In this document: positions 21,118-32,740 of the stretch, one piece after another
Layout: every line of letters starts with the position of its first letter
How positions within the stretch are numbered: the stretch's first letter is position 1
Origin: Dissophora ornata
Taxonomy: Eukaryota; Mortierellomycota; Mortierellomycetes; Mortierellales; Mortierellaceae
Assembly: GCA_025201705.1 (NCBI GenBank)
Contig: MU616591.1
Location: 1-64,000 of the forward strand
Direction of reading: 5' to 3'
DNA: 64,000 bases
Program-made: the position numbers and the translations under genes
The notes under the pieces: generated by a model
Databases searched by the model: none
Told to the model about the DNA's origin: nothing
The model's input: the letters and a program-made list of their open reading frames with translations, nothing else

Positions 21118-23600
21118 CAGCAGCCTCTGGGGATGTAAACCCCTGGCGCAGTCGAGAGGTTGTAAAAACTTGGCGCAGCAGAGGGACATTTTTGGATATG
21201 GCAGGCTTGGGTGGAGAATGTAAGACGGTCCTTTCCCACTCCGGAATTATCATGTCATGTTTCGAAATCCCTGCCTTTTCCTCCGATATTGGGGCCAGGT
21301 TCACATAATCATATCGTTGCTTTGCATCATAGGCGCTGTCGGCAAAGAGGTGATAGTAGTCCTGTTCAGAAAAATAAAATAAAATAAAATTAGTTTAATC
21401 CATGTTCCTAGTATTGGGGGAATTGAAGAATAATATGCCACTCACAAAAAGATTGAAAAGGATATAAACATCTCTTTCAAGAAAGAACTGGACCTGCATC
21501 TTTGTTTTTGGTAGAATGATCTTGTCGCAAGCTGGTCCTACCACCCAAATGTCGTTTAACCGTTTGATACTGTTTACGGTTGCTGTCATTCCATGAATAT
21601 TCATGAATGGGGGACATTCAATCCCGTACTTCTCCAATTGAAGTAGGATGCTCTTGTTGATCTTCGCATTTTTTCGTCCTTGCAAAGCAATATCGGCTGC
21701 GGGGGTATTCTCCTTCTTGGCTTCAATGTTGCTGATCTCAAGACCGTCCACCGCGAGCAAGGTATCACACTTTCGTGCGGTTTTCCCGATATGAAATACC
21801 TCCGCAAGTATCGACCTGGAGATTTTGGTGGCAATACTGCCTTGTTCGCCTTGGTGTAGTGTTAATTTGGTTGTAAGAGGCAAGCCATCCTTAAATACTG
21901 ATGTCCAAATGTTCAATGCGTCGGCCTCCGATACACGCTTGCCACCATTCAATGGCCTGATTACGTTGACGAATAGGGACTGAAGGGCACGTAGTTTTAA
22001 GACCGAGGAAGGGTTGGTTGTGTGCATCGTAAGCGTCTTGTCAAGCAGGTCCTCGATAGATGCACCAGCTTTCATCATTTCAGCAATGGCTTAACAATGG
22101 ACTGAACATCCTCAGATTGGATCTCAAGATCTGGAATGTAACATAGATCTTTTGCTTCTTGTGTCCGTTCATTGCCAAAGAGCTCATTTGCCATCGGTGT
22201 ATACAAATACCAAACTGCTGACAGTGCCAAGAAAGCATCTTTGAAGTAGAGACATCGAGTCTTGTCGAAATTCGGGCGTTTGTAAATGCTTTTCGCCTCA
22301 TGTAGTTTCATCAAGGCTATTTGGTATAGTGTTTTCTTATATGTACTAGCAGTCTCGACGGTGTGAAGGTTGTTCAAGCTGGGTAACGTAGCATCGTTTC
22401 CAAAGTAGAGCTGTATCGCTGAATCCATAAGGGCGTGCCAAGGCTCCTTCAATTTGGGTCGAGGACCAACAGCACTGGGGTTGTCCTGGTTTTGTGGTCT
22501 GCGTCGCTTGGGGGTAGGTTCGGGTAGTGTTGAAGGCCTTTTTGAGATAGTGACAGACGTCGAAGGTAACTGACGTTCGGCGACATTCTGCTGCTTCGTG
22601 TCGACTCTCTGCATGTTCTTGGGCACAGTGTTTGAACGTCTTGGTGTCAGTATTACTGTTGCGGTTGTGGGCAAACTGCGATGACTGCCATGTGCCTTAG
22701 GATTGTGTGTGGTGTTGGCTCTGCTGCGGGGTTCTTCAAGGTTGGACTGCAGAGTTGGATTGGTAGCACCCGAGCCTCTCCCTTCTATCAAAAGTTGTAA
22801 TAGTTGTTAGTCATTGAATCGTAGAAAACATTTGATTTTTATAAAAATAGAGACCACTATACCAGATGAGGTCCCAGCCCTGATCATTCCGTGAGCCACT
22901 TGAAGGTGAAGGCTTCGTGCACTGTTTTCCGCGTATTTTTGTTCAGCTTTCAGTTCTAATGCTGAAAACGTCTCCATGAAGCGATCGTAGGTGACATCGC
23001 GAAGGAGGTGACGGGCACGATTTCGGATCTTCACCGGAATTCCATCATGTTGACTAATTTTCTTCAAGTCCCGAATATAAGTCTCATAGTGATCGTGTGC
23101 CGATGTATTTGGGGTGCGGTACTTGAATAGTGCATCCACTGATCCCAGTTCCTGGCATCCGTTTTATGGAAGAAACGATGAGCCACAATGCGATGATCTA
23201 GAACACCAAAGTTGCATTCGTTGTTCTGATTCGACGTCATTATAAGGTGATATCTTGATGTTCTTGTCTTTCGTTCAGTTGAAATATCTCCTATCACAGA
23301 ATCAAGTCTGAAGCAATTAGTACTCTGCAATGGTAGCATACATGGTGGTATGGGAGGTTGCAGTAGGACACAAATGAAACGTCATGGGATGGGCGAGAAT
23401 AGATGCTCCATAACCTCTCTTGCTTTGACATGGCACTTCTGGCAGATGACAAAAACAGGGGATTACTTGTTGCAGTACTGGTTCAGGACAAAAAAACCAA
23501 GGACTACAGGTTGAACAGTTTACTCTACCGCCATCAAAAGGAACAGGGCAACAACCCTCAGTATTAAAGCAATTACGTGGCACTAAACTGGCAGGCGTAA
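21035..23600 (-). CDS. Cys-rich / possible PD-(D/E)XK nuclease-like protein, disrupted
   Basis: Phase-consistent exons are 23342-about 23600 (cysteine-rich), 22863-23307, 21446-22784 and 21035-21361. The intron at 23308-23341 would be very short, but it contains TACTAAT before CAG. The cysteine-rich exon has nine Cys in about 47 residues (NCFNTEGCC, NCSTC, PCFC). The later region reads SRSILAEVFHIG, KCDTLLAV, then ISNIEAKKE and LQGRKNAKINKSI. That spacing of E, D, ExK and a basic helix resembles the PD-(D/E)XK nuclease fold; this is inference from pattern only. The C-terminus is an acidic poly-Glu tail. Two frame changes lie inside exons, near 23130 and at 22075-22078 (in an A run), so the copy is either a pseudogene or carries sequencing errors. 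I know no named family for the whole protein. Confidence 0.5.
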
Positions 23601-24019
23601 CTGAATCTCTGCTGAGTTCCTCAACTACATGCGGCAGTAAAAGCGCTGAGCATGCAGTATAGGTTGGCTATCGACGCGGTAAGAACACAAGAAACAAAAT
23701 AGGATGGGCGAGAATAGATGCTCCATAACCCCTCTTGCTTTGACATGGCACTTCTGGCAGATGACAAAAACAGGGGATTACTTGTTGCAGTACTGGTTCA
23801 GGACAAAAAAACCAAGGACTACAGGTTGAACAGTTTACTCTACCACCATCAAAAGGAACAGGACAACAACCCTCAGTATTAAAGCAATTACGTGGCACTA
23901 AACTGGCAGGCGTAACTGAATCTCTGCTGAGTTCCTCAACTATATGCGGCAGCAAAAGCGCTGAGCATGCAGTTTAGGTTGGCAGTTGACGCGGTAAGAA
24001 CAAAAAAAGAAACAAAATA
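23387..24019 (-). repeat. Tandem duplication of a 315-base cysteine-rich exon
   Basis: Copy 1 (23387-23701) and copy 2 (23702-24019) are about 95 percent identical by eye. Both keep an open minus-strand frame through the cysteine-rich segment (VPRNCFNTEGCCPVPFDGG and onward). Differences seen are mostly silent or outside the frame. Copy 2 runs into a stop at 23668-23670 and so is not fused to copy 1. Only copy 1 is positioned to splice into the nuclease-like exons. Confidence 0.85.
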
Positions 24020-26376
24020 CCATGGGCAAGGGTGAAGGGTCTGTCATGGACCTTGAACATTGAAGCACAATGGGAGCGATAGCACTTGCCTGCAAATGAT
24101 GCGGTCGATGAGAGAATAGTCAATGCAAGGAATGATGCGATCGATGTGGAGAAGTCGATACAAGGTGTGGGTCAAGAAATCCAGCGCGAAAATTACGTCA
24201 ACGAAGTGACGAAATTTGCACCTTGACCAAAAATGGAAAATTTGGAACGAGCCAGACATGTTGGCTAGTGGGCCAGAGCGCAGATACAATATGATGAATC
24301 TTTTGGCAAAGCAACATCCTCAGGTCCGGACCCCATAGCCAGGCTCTCCTTCCCTGGGCTTACCACCAATGAGAATCCTCCCCAGGGCGATGTGGCCCTT
24401 CTTTGCGTTGTCGGTCTATAATGGCCCGTTCAATGTCGACTTGGTTTTTCTTTAATTCTCTAGAAGACCGAAAAAAAAAAACGGCCAGGTTGGCCTAGCA
24501 CCCTGGCTTCTGGATACTCTCCAATCCGTCCCTCTCCCTCAAGTATTAGGTGGTTTAGAATGTCGTAGACGTTTGCAATAAGGGCGATACCGACAGATTG
24601 TTTGTTCAAAAGGACAAAATCACAATGGAGTCTAAAATCTGCAGCGTCGAATATTTGATCAGCAGGATGAACGCGCGATCTCGCCTCCGTTCAAACTCTC
24701 TCCATTCTTTCACCTTAGAGGGCTTCTCGCTGTATTCGTTGGTTGTTGTTGGACTCGAAGGATTGCTGTAGCGGCTATATGGAAGGTCGGACAGGCGCTG
24801 GTTTAATACCTCGTACTTGCACAGCATTGTGAGAGAAACAAAATATGGCCGATAAGACAAATGTTGCAAGGTAGTGGAAAAGAACACCGCGTACCTTCTT
24901 TTTTTTTTGGACCGATCACCCACTTACGAGAACCAGGTGCTGTACACAGACGAGATCCCTGTGTGAGATGCGCGGAGACATGGGCAGGAGTAACTATAAT
25001 GCAACATGCAAGAAAAGATGAGTTCTGAAAAAATATAGACATGGTGGCACGTCGAACAATCAATGCAAAGAGAACGTGAATACATTATCTGTTGGCGGTC
25101 GCTACACAATGATGTTCACAGTTTTTTTGGCATGTCCTTGCTAAACACTTTCTTCTCTACCAGGGCGCGTTACTCGTCGTCGTCTGTGATCGGAACAGAG
25201 ACGAGCCATAGGATGAGCTAATCAGCGGCAACATCCAAATCTAGGAGTGATGAGTTGCTTGAGGTCGCCAAAAGAGTCTGTTGCATCAATCTTATTGGGG
25301 AATGCCCTTGACGTTGTCTCTTCATCTACAAGACAAAAGAGCTTCATCTAGCTGGCCATGTTGCGCGTAAAGAGAGGGAAAAGGGCGAGGCGATAAAGTG
25401 AGGAAAGGGAGCGGAGAGAGAGTTTTTTTTTTTTGTCATTTCTATGCTCTGCGTTTCTGTTCTAGTTGCTTTTGTACCACTGATATGTGTTTTTCTGCAC
25501 TATTTAGTCCCCCAACGCTGGTGAAAGGAGCGTCTTCGAGTTTGGCTCCCCAATGGCGTTCCCATATGCCGAGAAGAGAGGCCGTGATCACCTGTTGCTG
25601 TGTGAGCAAGTGATGAAGAGCGAGAGAGCGCTACTTTAATACCCCCGCAGCGGCACCTCAGCAATTGGATGAAGAACGAGAATTAAATAAGGTTAATCGA
25701 TCTCAGGGCAACTTGAAACGGCGCAAAAACTTCTGGCACACGCTCACAATACGGCAGACAGTGAAACTTCACACATCGCCGTGAAAGTCTCATACTCTGA
25801 ATCGAATACGAATATCGGTAGGTATGGCGGGCTATAAAAAGATGCGTGTCAGACAAAGCCATGTAAAAAGATGTGTGTCGCAGCCATATAAATGATCTTT
25901 GACCAAAGTGAAGAGTGAAAAGAGTGGAGAGTCATCATCGGCATGTTTTCCTTATTTGTCCAATGAGAATGTATTGTGTGTGACAGACCAAGAGAAGCGC
26001 CTTTCTCTCCCTTTCTGCTTTCAGACATAGAACGACGCAACGGCCAACACTCGATGATTGATGATCATGACAAGCAAGCCAGCGAAAGCTAATAACAAAC
26101 ACCAGGAAACCAACAAACAACGACAGCTACTATGTCATAGGATAATTCAATAGTTCAGTGCCCTGTGCACTATAAGTGAGTGGAAATTGCACCAGGATAG
26201 CAAATATGAGCAGAGAGCATCCACAATATGTAATAAGCATGAGGCGAGAGATGGACATTCTTTCTTCTCATCTTCACATTCGAATTCACATTTACATCCA
26301 GCCTTTTCCTTCGCACTCGCATTTGCATATTGTCCACCTCCAAAAGCCTCTATTTCTCCACAAATCACATTAAGAC
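24020..26376. other. Gene-poor stretch with coding-like scraps
   Basis: No complete gene is recognised. On the plus strand at about 24105-24225 a frame reads DERIVNARNDAIDVEKSIQG, and at 24290-24400 another reads SSGPDPIARLSFPGLTTNE. On the minus strand 24606-24835 is an open frame with KVKEWREFERRRDRAF. These do not connect and may be relics. 25100-26376 holds nothing I can support except the presumed promoter of the next gene. Confidence 0.4.
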
Positions 26377-27544
26377 ATGGAGAGGCTATCGAATTCAGGG
26401 CCAGGCACAGAAAAGGCTGAGCGCAGCCTCCCAGCTCGACCCCCAACGGCCGCTGGCGCCACCCGCTCACCCTCACATAGACAGACGCGACACAGCAAAG
26501 ATGGTGCCCCTCTGCCACCGCCACACGATGGTCCTCCACCGCCACCGCACGATGCCCCAATCAACCTAAAAAGTCTCAAGCTCGCTGACCTTTCAACACC
26601 ATCCTCAGCTTTCGATGAAAAGTCTCATCCACTCCCTGCTCTTCCACCTCCACCACCTTCGAAATCCTTCTACAACGCTGCAAAGCTATCGCACTCCGGG
26701 AAAATTTCCCCCACGTTCATCGAGAGCTTCATGGAACGACACCCACGTGTCTCACGGCACCGTCGTCGGTTCGCAGCGTTCCTGTTCACGACTGTTACAG
26801 TGATCCTGTTGCTAATAGTCTTGCTCGCTGTGATCCTTAGTCGGAAAGGATCCAGTAACGATGGCAACGACGGAGGAGGAGGGTCCGGAAACGGAGGTAG
26901 TGGTAGCACCAGTCAAACTGCAACGGATGAGGAATTGGCTAAGCACAATCAGGGCATTTCAAGGCCGCCGATCAATCATAGTAACGCCACTGGATGGGCT
27001 TGGCAGGGTCAAGGCGATGGAACATATTACGGTAATTGCAATGCCAGAGATTTTTTTTTACAATTTTCGCGTTCCGTTTGACGTTTCATTCTCAAACTTT
27101 GTCGTCCCTTTTACTTTTTTGTGCGAACGCGCAGACCCAAGTGTGAAAAATGGCGCCGGCCAGTTCCAGGAGGGTGCATGTGGGTTCCAGTTCATCAATT
27201 CTATCCACGACATGGTTGTTGCGTTGAACAAGCCCGACCTTGGAGCGTTCCCAGTCGCAAGTAAGTCGCCAGCTTGCGGACAATGTCTCCAAGTAACGGG
27301 TCCAAATGGCACGGTGCAAGTTCAAATCGTTGACATGGTAAGAGACACATACGGCTCGTGGATGCCCCGGAAGTTGGATGGATCCTTCATGATAGCCTTC
27401 TATTATTGGTGAATTAACCTGTGTCTTTAATCTTAGTGCCCAGCATGTGAATCAGGATCCTTGGATCTGACCCCAGGCGCGTTTGAGCGGATTGCAAGTC
27501 TAGATGCAGGACGCGTTCACATCTCTTGGGTGCGGTGCCCTTAG
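26377..27544 (+). CDS. Membrane-anchored double-psi beta-barrel (expansin/RlpA-like) protein
   Basis: Three exons, 26377-27031, 27135-27337 and 27437-27544, give 321 residues. Residues 1-110 are cytosolic, Pro-rich (runs such as PLPPPHDGPPPPPHD) and basic. A single membrane segment (FAAFLFTTVTVILLLIVLLA, about 132-154) follows with no signal peptide, so the protein is probably type II with its C-terminus outside. A Gly/Asn/Ser linker leads to a double-psi beta-barrel domain (about 205-321): GWAWQGQGDGTYYDP, ACGFQFINSIHDMVVALN, ACGQCLQVTGPNGTVQVQIVD, CPACESGSLDLTPGAFERIA. This is the barwin/expansin-like fold found in secreted fungal wall proteins and in barrel proteins induced during growth. 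The Pro-rich N-terminal anchor is less usual and could bind SH3 proteins (inference). Catalytic activity cannot be inferred. Confidence 0.85.
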
Positions 27545-29418
27545 ACAAACGCCGTCTCCTTCTCAAAACACATTTGTTAGAAAATCACACCCTAGAGAAT
27601 ATACCACACTCATGAACATATGCACACTACCCACACTCACAACTATAGACGGAGCATGAAGTAAGGAACAAACCGAAGCCCCTCAAATAAAACGGGACAG
27701 ATTTTGGACACCTTCATTGCGAAGGGGGACATTATTCGTTGATTCTTACAGAGGATTTTGGCTTCGTTTTCGTCACCAGAGAGACATATTATTGAAAATG
27801 ATATTGACGAAACGGCGGTCCTGAAGGCATACATACATGCAATGATTGACAAAGTGAATGTTTTTTGTGTTGTCTGACCTCTTTCCCTGATTCTACAGCT
27901 GCGCTTAAATGGCGAAAAAGATAAAGCCAGTGCGACCTTGGACGGCTTACCGCGGAAGGAAAGGACAATGTTCAACAACTTGTAAATCTCAGAATTGTGC
28001 CATATTAAATTTGATACGTAGAGGCAACGGGCATGTTGAATATTCTCATTCACACTCCATACTCTCTCCTTTTTGCTATGTAGGATCGAACTGTTACCAC
28101 TAAAGCCAGACAAGTCTGTATCGGAAGGGACGTTCGTGACGAATTATGTGGCCCCCCATTTTACAGGGCATGAGACTCGATGACGATCGTGTGTCGGTGG
28201 AGGTAAAACGCGAATGCACCCACGCCACACCGCAGATATTCCTTGTGGCGTAGCACTAAAGCGAACTGGGTGTTAAAGTTCGTTTGCGTCNNNNNNNNNN
28301 CCCCCCCCCAAAGACTGAACGCGAGACCATGAACCTTCCGCGAAGTACCGTGAAGTTTTGTATCAAGGCTTTCCGAGAGGCGATCCGTGAGATCCAGGCG
28401 CCGAAGATACTCGTCGCGCAAGAACATCTGATGTCGAAGGTTTATTGCTGCTCGATCCCTGATATGGACATCGCAGCCTCGACAAATCCGGAGAGGAAAT
28501 AGCGTCTAAGAAATGTGCACCATAAAAGGCAGGTAGCTATCTAGAACCTGCTCGCACTACTTCGAGACATTTTTTTTTTGGGCTGTCCGAATAGAGGAAG
28601 CGAATGAAAGAAAGACGGACGAAGGGAGACAGAGCGAAAGGAGGAGACATGGGCCGAGATTCCGAAAGAACATTGGAGAATTGAATGGCTTTGTGAGGGA
28701 TTGTGATTCATCAAACGGATCTATTCCCCGGGATTGAAAGGGCGACTGATCCTCTCCTCTCCTCTTTAATATCATAAAATGCCATTGGATGGTGGATTGC
28801 CCGGAATTGCGGTGATGGCGTGCTGAAACCATTGAACAAAAGGTCTAGAGTATTACAGTTATTTTCAAGCGGAGTCAGAAGGCTATGAGGAAAGAAACTC
28901 GTCCGCACATTGACGAAGGCTAGTATACAGCAGATAGCACTAACTAGAGAGGGGTGGAAACCGTTCCGATTTGAAATGGTCTCTGGCGCAGAAATGCGGG
29001 TCATCATGGCCGTGACGACTATTTCAGCCTCGAGATATTAGCGTATTTGATATAAGAGATGCGTTCGAGCACGCTTTTCTACTTCACCTTGGACATGCCA
29101 TGAAGTACAGTACTGTACGTGGGACCATGGACACATGGACGGCCTCGGTCACAGTGCACGTTTATTTGTCGCACAGAAAGCAGAGATGAGGCCAGTCCAT
29201 GGGAGCCATAGGTAGGTTAGGTTGGCTGGATGGTATCGCATACAATAAAGACAGTTGGGTGTTGTTTTCTTAACACTCTCGATCCAAGTACGTAAAGGCG
29301 ATGACCGTGGGATATGGCGCCTTGCAGTGCTCTTACCACGAAACGTTTTGCACGTTGCATTAACTTTTGTGCTCCCACGGATTTATCACACCATACACGA
29401 TACATGCGCGCCCTTCTT
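27545..29418. other. Intergenic, no gene supported
   Basis: No frame has recognisable motifs. The stretch includes a 10-N gap at 28291-28300 next to a C run, so short coding signals there could be broken. Minus-strand frames at 27643-28113 and 28711-29007 are open but not protein-like. Confidence 0.5.
28291..28300. other. 10-base assembly gap
   Basis: Ten N flanked on the right by nine C. The round length suggests a placeholder between contigs or a masked homopolymer, so true distance is unknown. Confidence 0.9.
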
Positions 29419-29840
29419 TCATCTTTCTACACGATGGACGGATCCACACCCCTGGTAATAAGTTAAAAAAAGCCCTTGGCGAACTTTAGTCCAACCGCAC
29501 TGTCCAATAGGGTCGGTTCCCCAAGGTTTGAGTCCCCAGTCTTTCACCTTGTTCTGAGTTGGATTTGCGGACACTGAAAGAAAATAATAATTCATAAGCA
29601 AATGGAGCTGATGGGAACGTTGATTCCCGGCGTGCAATGGTACAATAGCGCCATCAATTCACGGGCAGCTAGGCTATAGAAAATGGATACGAGGCAAGGG
29701 TACCTGCAGCCATGTGGAGATGAGTGCCTTCGAGTCGAAGCGCTACAGGTCCATCTTGGCGCTGATCCTGGCCCTGATCCTGACTAACGTGCTCGGTGAT
29801 GTTGCTTCCGTCATGGCCAGACCCGCTTTACAAATACTGA
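29419..29840 (-). CDS. Possible small hypothetical gene (two exon fragments)
   Basis: Minus-strand 29704-about 29837 encodes a Gln/Asp-rich piece (SGHDGSNITEHVSQDQGQ) ending in LHMAA at a donor GTACCC. After a 130-base intron, 29419-29573 continues in phase with VSANPTQNKVKDWGLKPWG and GTDPIGQCGWTKVRQG. The splice is phase-correct and the second exon has protein-like composition. No start codon was found and the family is unknown. The plus strand over the first piece encodes a signal-peptide-like MSAFESKRYRSILALILALI, which is probably an antisense coincidence. Confidence 0.25.
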
Positions 29841-30068
29841 CAGCTCGGTTTCCATTTGAAATTCTTCTTCTTCTCTTCGTCTTTCATCACCCTTGATCGC
29901 TATTTGCTATTTACAGTCGTTCCCATACCCGTGATCTTTGCTTCGCTGCCACAGATCATTCTCCTTTCGCTTCCTCGCATTTCCGCTGTACTTTCACTTG
30001 TCCACCTTCCTCTACTTCACAACTCATCGTGGAATCCGCTAAAAAACGCTACCTGAGTCTCGTATAGA

Positions 30069-32409
30069 ATGCAAAACACACTTGACGAGAAACAGACCCA
30101 AGAGGAGTGCTATCCTCAAAGCCAAAAGGGTCATCATCCTCTCGGCCGTTCCGTCTCTTTCACAGCAGACGACTACGTCCACCCCGATCATGCTATAAGC
30201 TTTTCCGAAGATAAAGTCGCAGCCAGCGGCGTTAATATCAGCGATGAGGATGAAGAAGAGTTCCCTCCTGAAGAACATCAGTTCACCTGGTAAGGACTTT
30301 TCGCGCTTTTGAATTTTTGTGTCAATTGTCTTTTGTCCTACAAACACAGATATCAATGGCGATCGAACACCGTACTCACTCTATTGTCCTCTCCTTATAC
30401 TGTACAACACTAAAGGCGCGCAGCTATTGTCGGCTCTCTGTTAGGGTGCGTCGTCGCTGCTAGCAACTTGTATGTCGGTCTCAAGATCGGCTGGACATTT
30501 GGTGCCTCGCTTTGGGGCGCCATTTTCGGATTCATCATTCTTAAACCTCTGGCTCGTCTTACGGGCAGCACCTTTGGGCCACGAGAGAATGCCACTTGCC
30601 AGGCTGCAGCCACAACAGCCGGTGGTCTCTCCACTGGATTTGTCACAGCCATCCCGGCAATGTACCGGATGGGATTGATGGGTGTCGGTCGCATGCCCAA
30701 AGATGACGCATTGACGCTCGTGCTCTGGACCACATGTGCCGCCTTTTTTGGCATGTTCTTTGCCGTTCCCCTGCGCACGCATTTCGTTATCAACCAGGAT
30801 TTGGTCTTCCCTACTCCACGTGCCGCCGCCGAGACGATCCGTAATCTCCACAAGACAGGGTCCAAGGCTGCAACTGATGCCAAGAAGACAGCTCAGGTCA
30901 TGATCATCTCCTTCTTTGTCGCCATGGGCTTTGTCATCCTGGGGAACTTCATTCCTGGTATCTTCGACACCGTCCATATTCTCTATTGGATCGGTCATGC
31001 CACAGGATATATGAACTTGCAGCATGCGGATCAGGTTTGGGGTTGGGCCTGGAGCTTCGATTTTTCGTTCTTTGGTGCTGGAATGATGACCCCAGGGTCA
31101 ACCGTCTGGTCGTTTATGTTGGGAGAGTTCATCGCATATGGCTTGGCTGGCCCGCTGATGGTCGACTCTGGATACTTGGAGGGACCTCGCGGATTCACCA
31201 AGCCACGCAACGGCTCAGTGCAGTCATGGTTTCTCTGGCCCGGAATTGCATTGATGGTCTTTACTGCCTTTGGTGAGCTGGGCGTCAACGGAAAGTCGCT
31301 TTGGCATGGCATCACTAGTGGTGTCAGAGAGGCCCGAAACCTCATCCGTCGTTTGATGAAGCGAACCGAGTTGGTGGACCAGTCCAACTATGTCAGTAAG
31401 GACCCTGTGCCTCCTCATCTTCAGGTCCCCACTCTCTGGTGGACGAGCGGCCTTGTGGTCTCGGCTATCTTCACCATTGTCTTGATGGCTGTCGATTTCA
31501 AGGTTCCAGTCTACTCGTCCATCATTGCCATCGTCCTGTCCTTTATGCTTGCCTTTGTCGGTCTCCAAGCCTCAGGTGAGACCGACATCAACCCGACCGG
31601 ATCCATCGGCAAAGTGACACAGCTTGTTTTCTCACGCTTCCCTGGCGAACTCCAAGTCGTGCAGAAGACTAACCTCATGTGCGCCAACATCTCGGCCTCG
31701 ATCTGTGCACAGGCTGTGGATATGGTTGGAGATTTGAAGACGGGTCATCTGCTCGGCGCATCCCCTCGTTCTCAGTTCCTGGCGCAGTGTGTTGGCTCTG
31801 TCTTTGCCATTGCTGCTGCTGTCCCCCTATTTATTCTTTATACTGAGGCCTACCACTGCATCGTCGACCCCACGATTGAAAAGTGCGAATTCGGTTTGGT
31901 CTCGGTAGTTACTTGGCAATCTGTGTGCCAGATCTTGACAGTAAGGCCTGCCATTATTGATCCAGTACGGATTCACATTTTAAGATTGCTTTTGAACTTG
32001 AAATCTGATTTTTTTTTCATTTATAAAAAAATTCTACCAGACTGGCGGAACGGTTCCTCGCGGTTCTGTCATCACCGCCTGCGTCCTTGCAGTCCTCGCG
32101 ATCGCCAATATCTTGCTCCGGATAAAGTTCGTCCCTGAAAAGTTCCGTCCTTACTGGATCAACTTGAATGCCGTAGGTCTTGGAATGATCAACCCATCGC
32201 CTGCTTTGGCAATGGCGATGTTGACAGGTTGGATTGGCGGCCAGGTCTGGCATCGCATCAATAGAATTGCTCATGAAAAATTGACATATTCAGTCGCAGG
32301 AGGATTCATTTCGGGTGTTGGTGTGGCTGGTATCATCAAAGCTCTCTTGGTTCTTGGGAAAGTTCCGGATGGCACCGTCAAATGGGCTTGCAACAGCGAT
32401 ATCTGCTAA
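30069..32409 (+). CDS. OPT-family oligopeptide / metal-chelate transporter
   Basis: Three exons, 30069-30289, 30416-31940 and 32041-32409, give 704 residues. The first 75 residues are hydrophilic, acidic and cytosolic (NISDEDEEEFPPEE). About 14 hydrophobic segments follow from residue 77 (AAIVGSLLGCVVAASNLYVG). Family marks include GLKIGWTFGASLWGA, CQAAATTAGGLSTGF, ADQVWGWAWSFDFSFFGAGM and the strongly conserved NPTGSIGKVTQLVF. That last motif is typical of the YSL-like branch of the OPT superfamily, which carries peptides or metal-nicotianamine-like chelates by proton symport. Most likely a plasma-membrane or vacuolar carrier; the substrate cannot be read. The stop codon TAA is immediately followed by a run of 22 A in the genome. 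Confidence 0.93.
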
Positions 32410-32429
32410 AAAAAAAAAAAAAAAAAAAA
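32408..32429. repeat. A(22) run beginning at the OPT stop codon
   Basis: The TAA stop runs directly into the A tract. It is part of the genomic sequence and not followed by target-site duplications that I can see. Confidence 0.85.
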
Positions 32430-32740
32430 GTGTGAAGCGTGGAATTTTATTAAACGCCTGTCTGCCTTCGTTAAAAGTTTGATGATTGGACTTCTATGGC
32501 CATCCAAATATGCTGATACACGAAAGAAAACTCTCGATGCAAAGGAACAAGTATCGCTGCACACCATTGTTAGTCTCAAATTACAACATAGAAACAACTT
32601 GTCAACATATTCCTCGCCGACGAAAGAGCACCACCAATTTAACAACGGTTCAACTGTTTATTGAATTAATATTTATCATGCATCTCGTTCAGTCCAATGC
32701 AGGGGTTTTTACAGCCGCCCCTCTTGTCCTCCGATTTCTC
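32430..32740. other. Convergent spacer
   Basis: This lies between two convergent genes (OPT transporter and Heh/Src1) and has no coding signal. It must contain both transcript ends. Confidence 0.6.

Noticed and set aside
20980..21189. Arg/Lys-rich ORF (RRKRKRKRKR)
   Set aside because: It is another frame of the CCT/CTT microsatellite; the poly-Glu frame joins upstream exons in phase.
29714..29896. Plus-strand ORF with a signal-peptide-like N-terminus
   Set aside because: Only the first 35 residues look protein-like, nothing continues it, and the opposite strand has a phase-consistent exon. Not strong enough to annotate.
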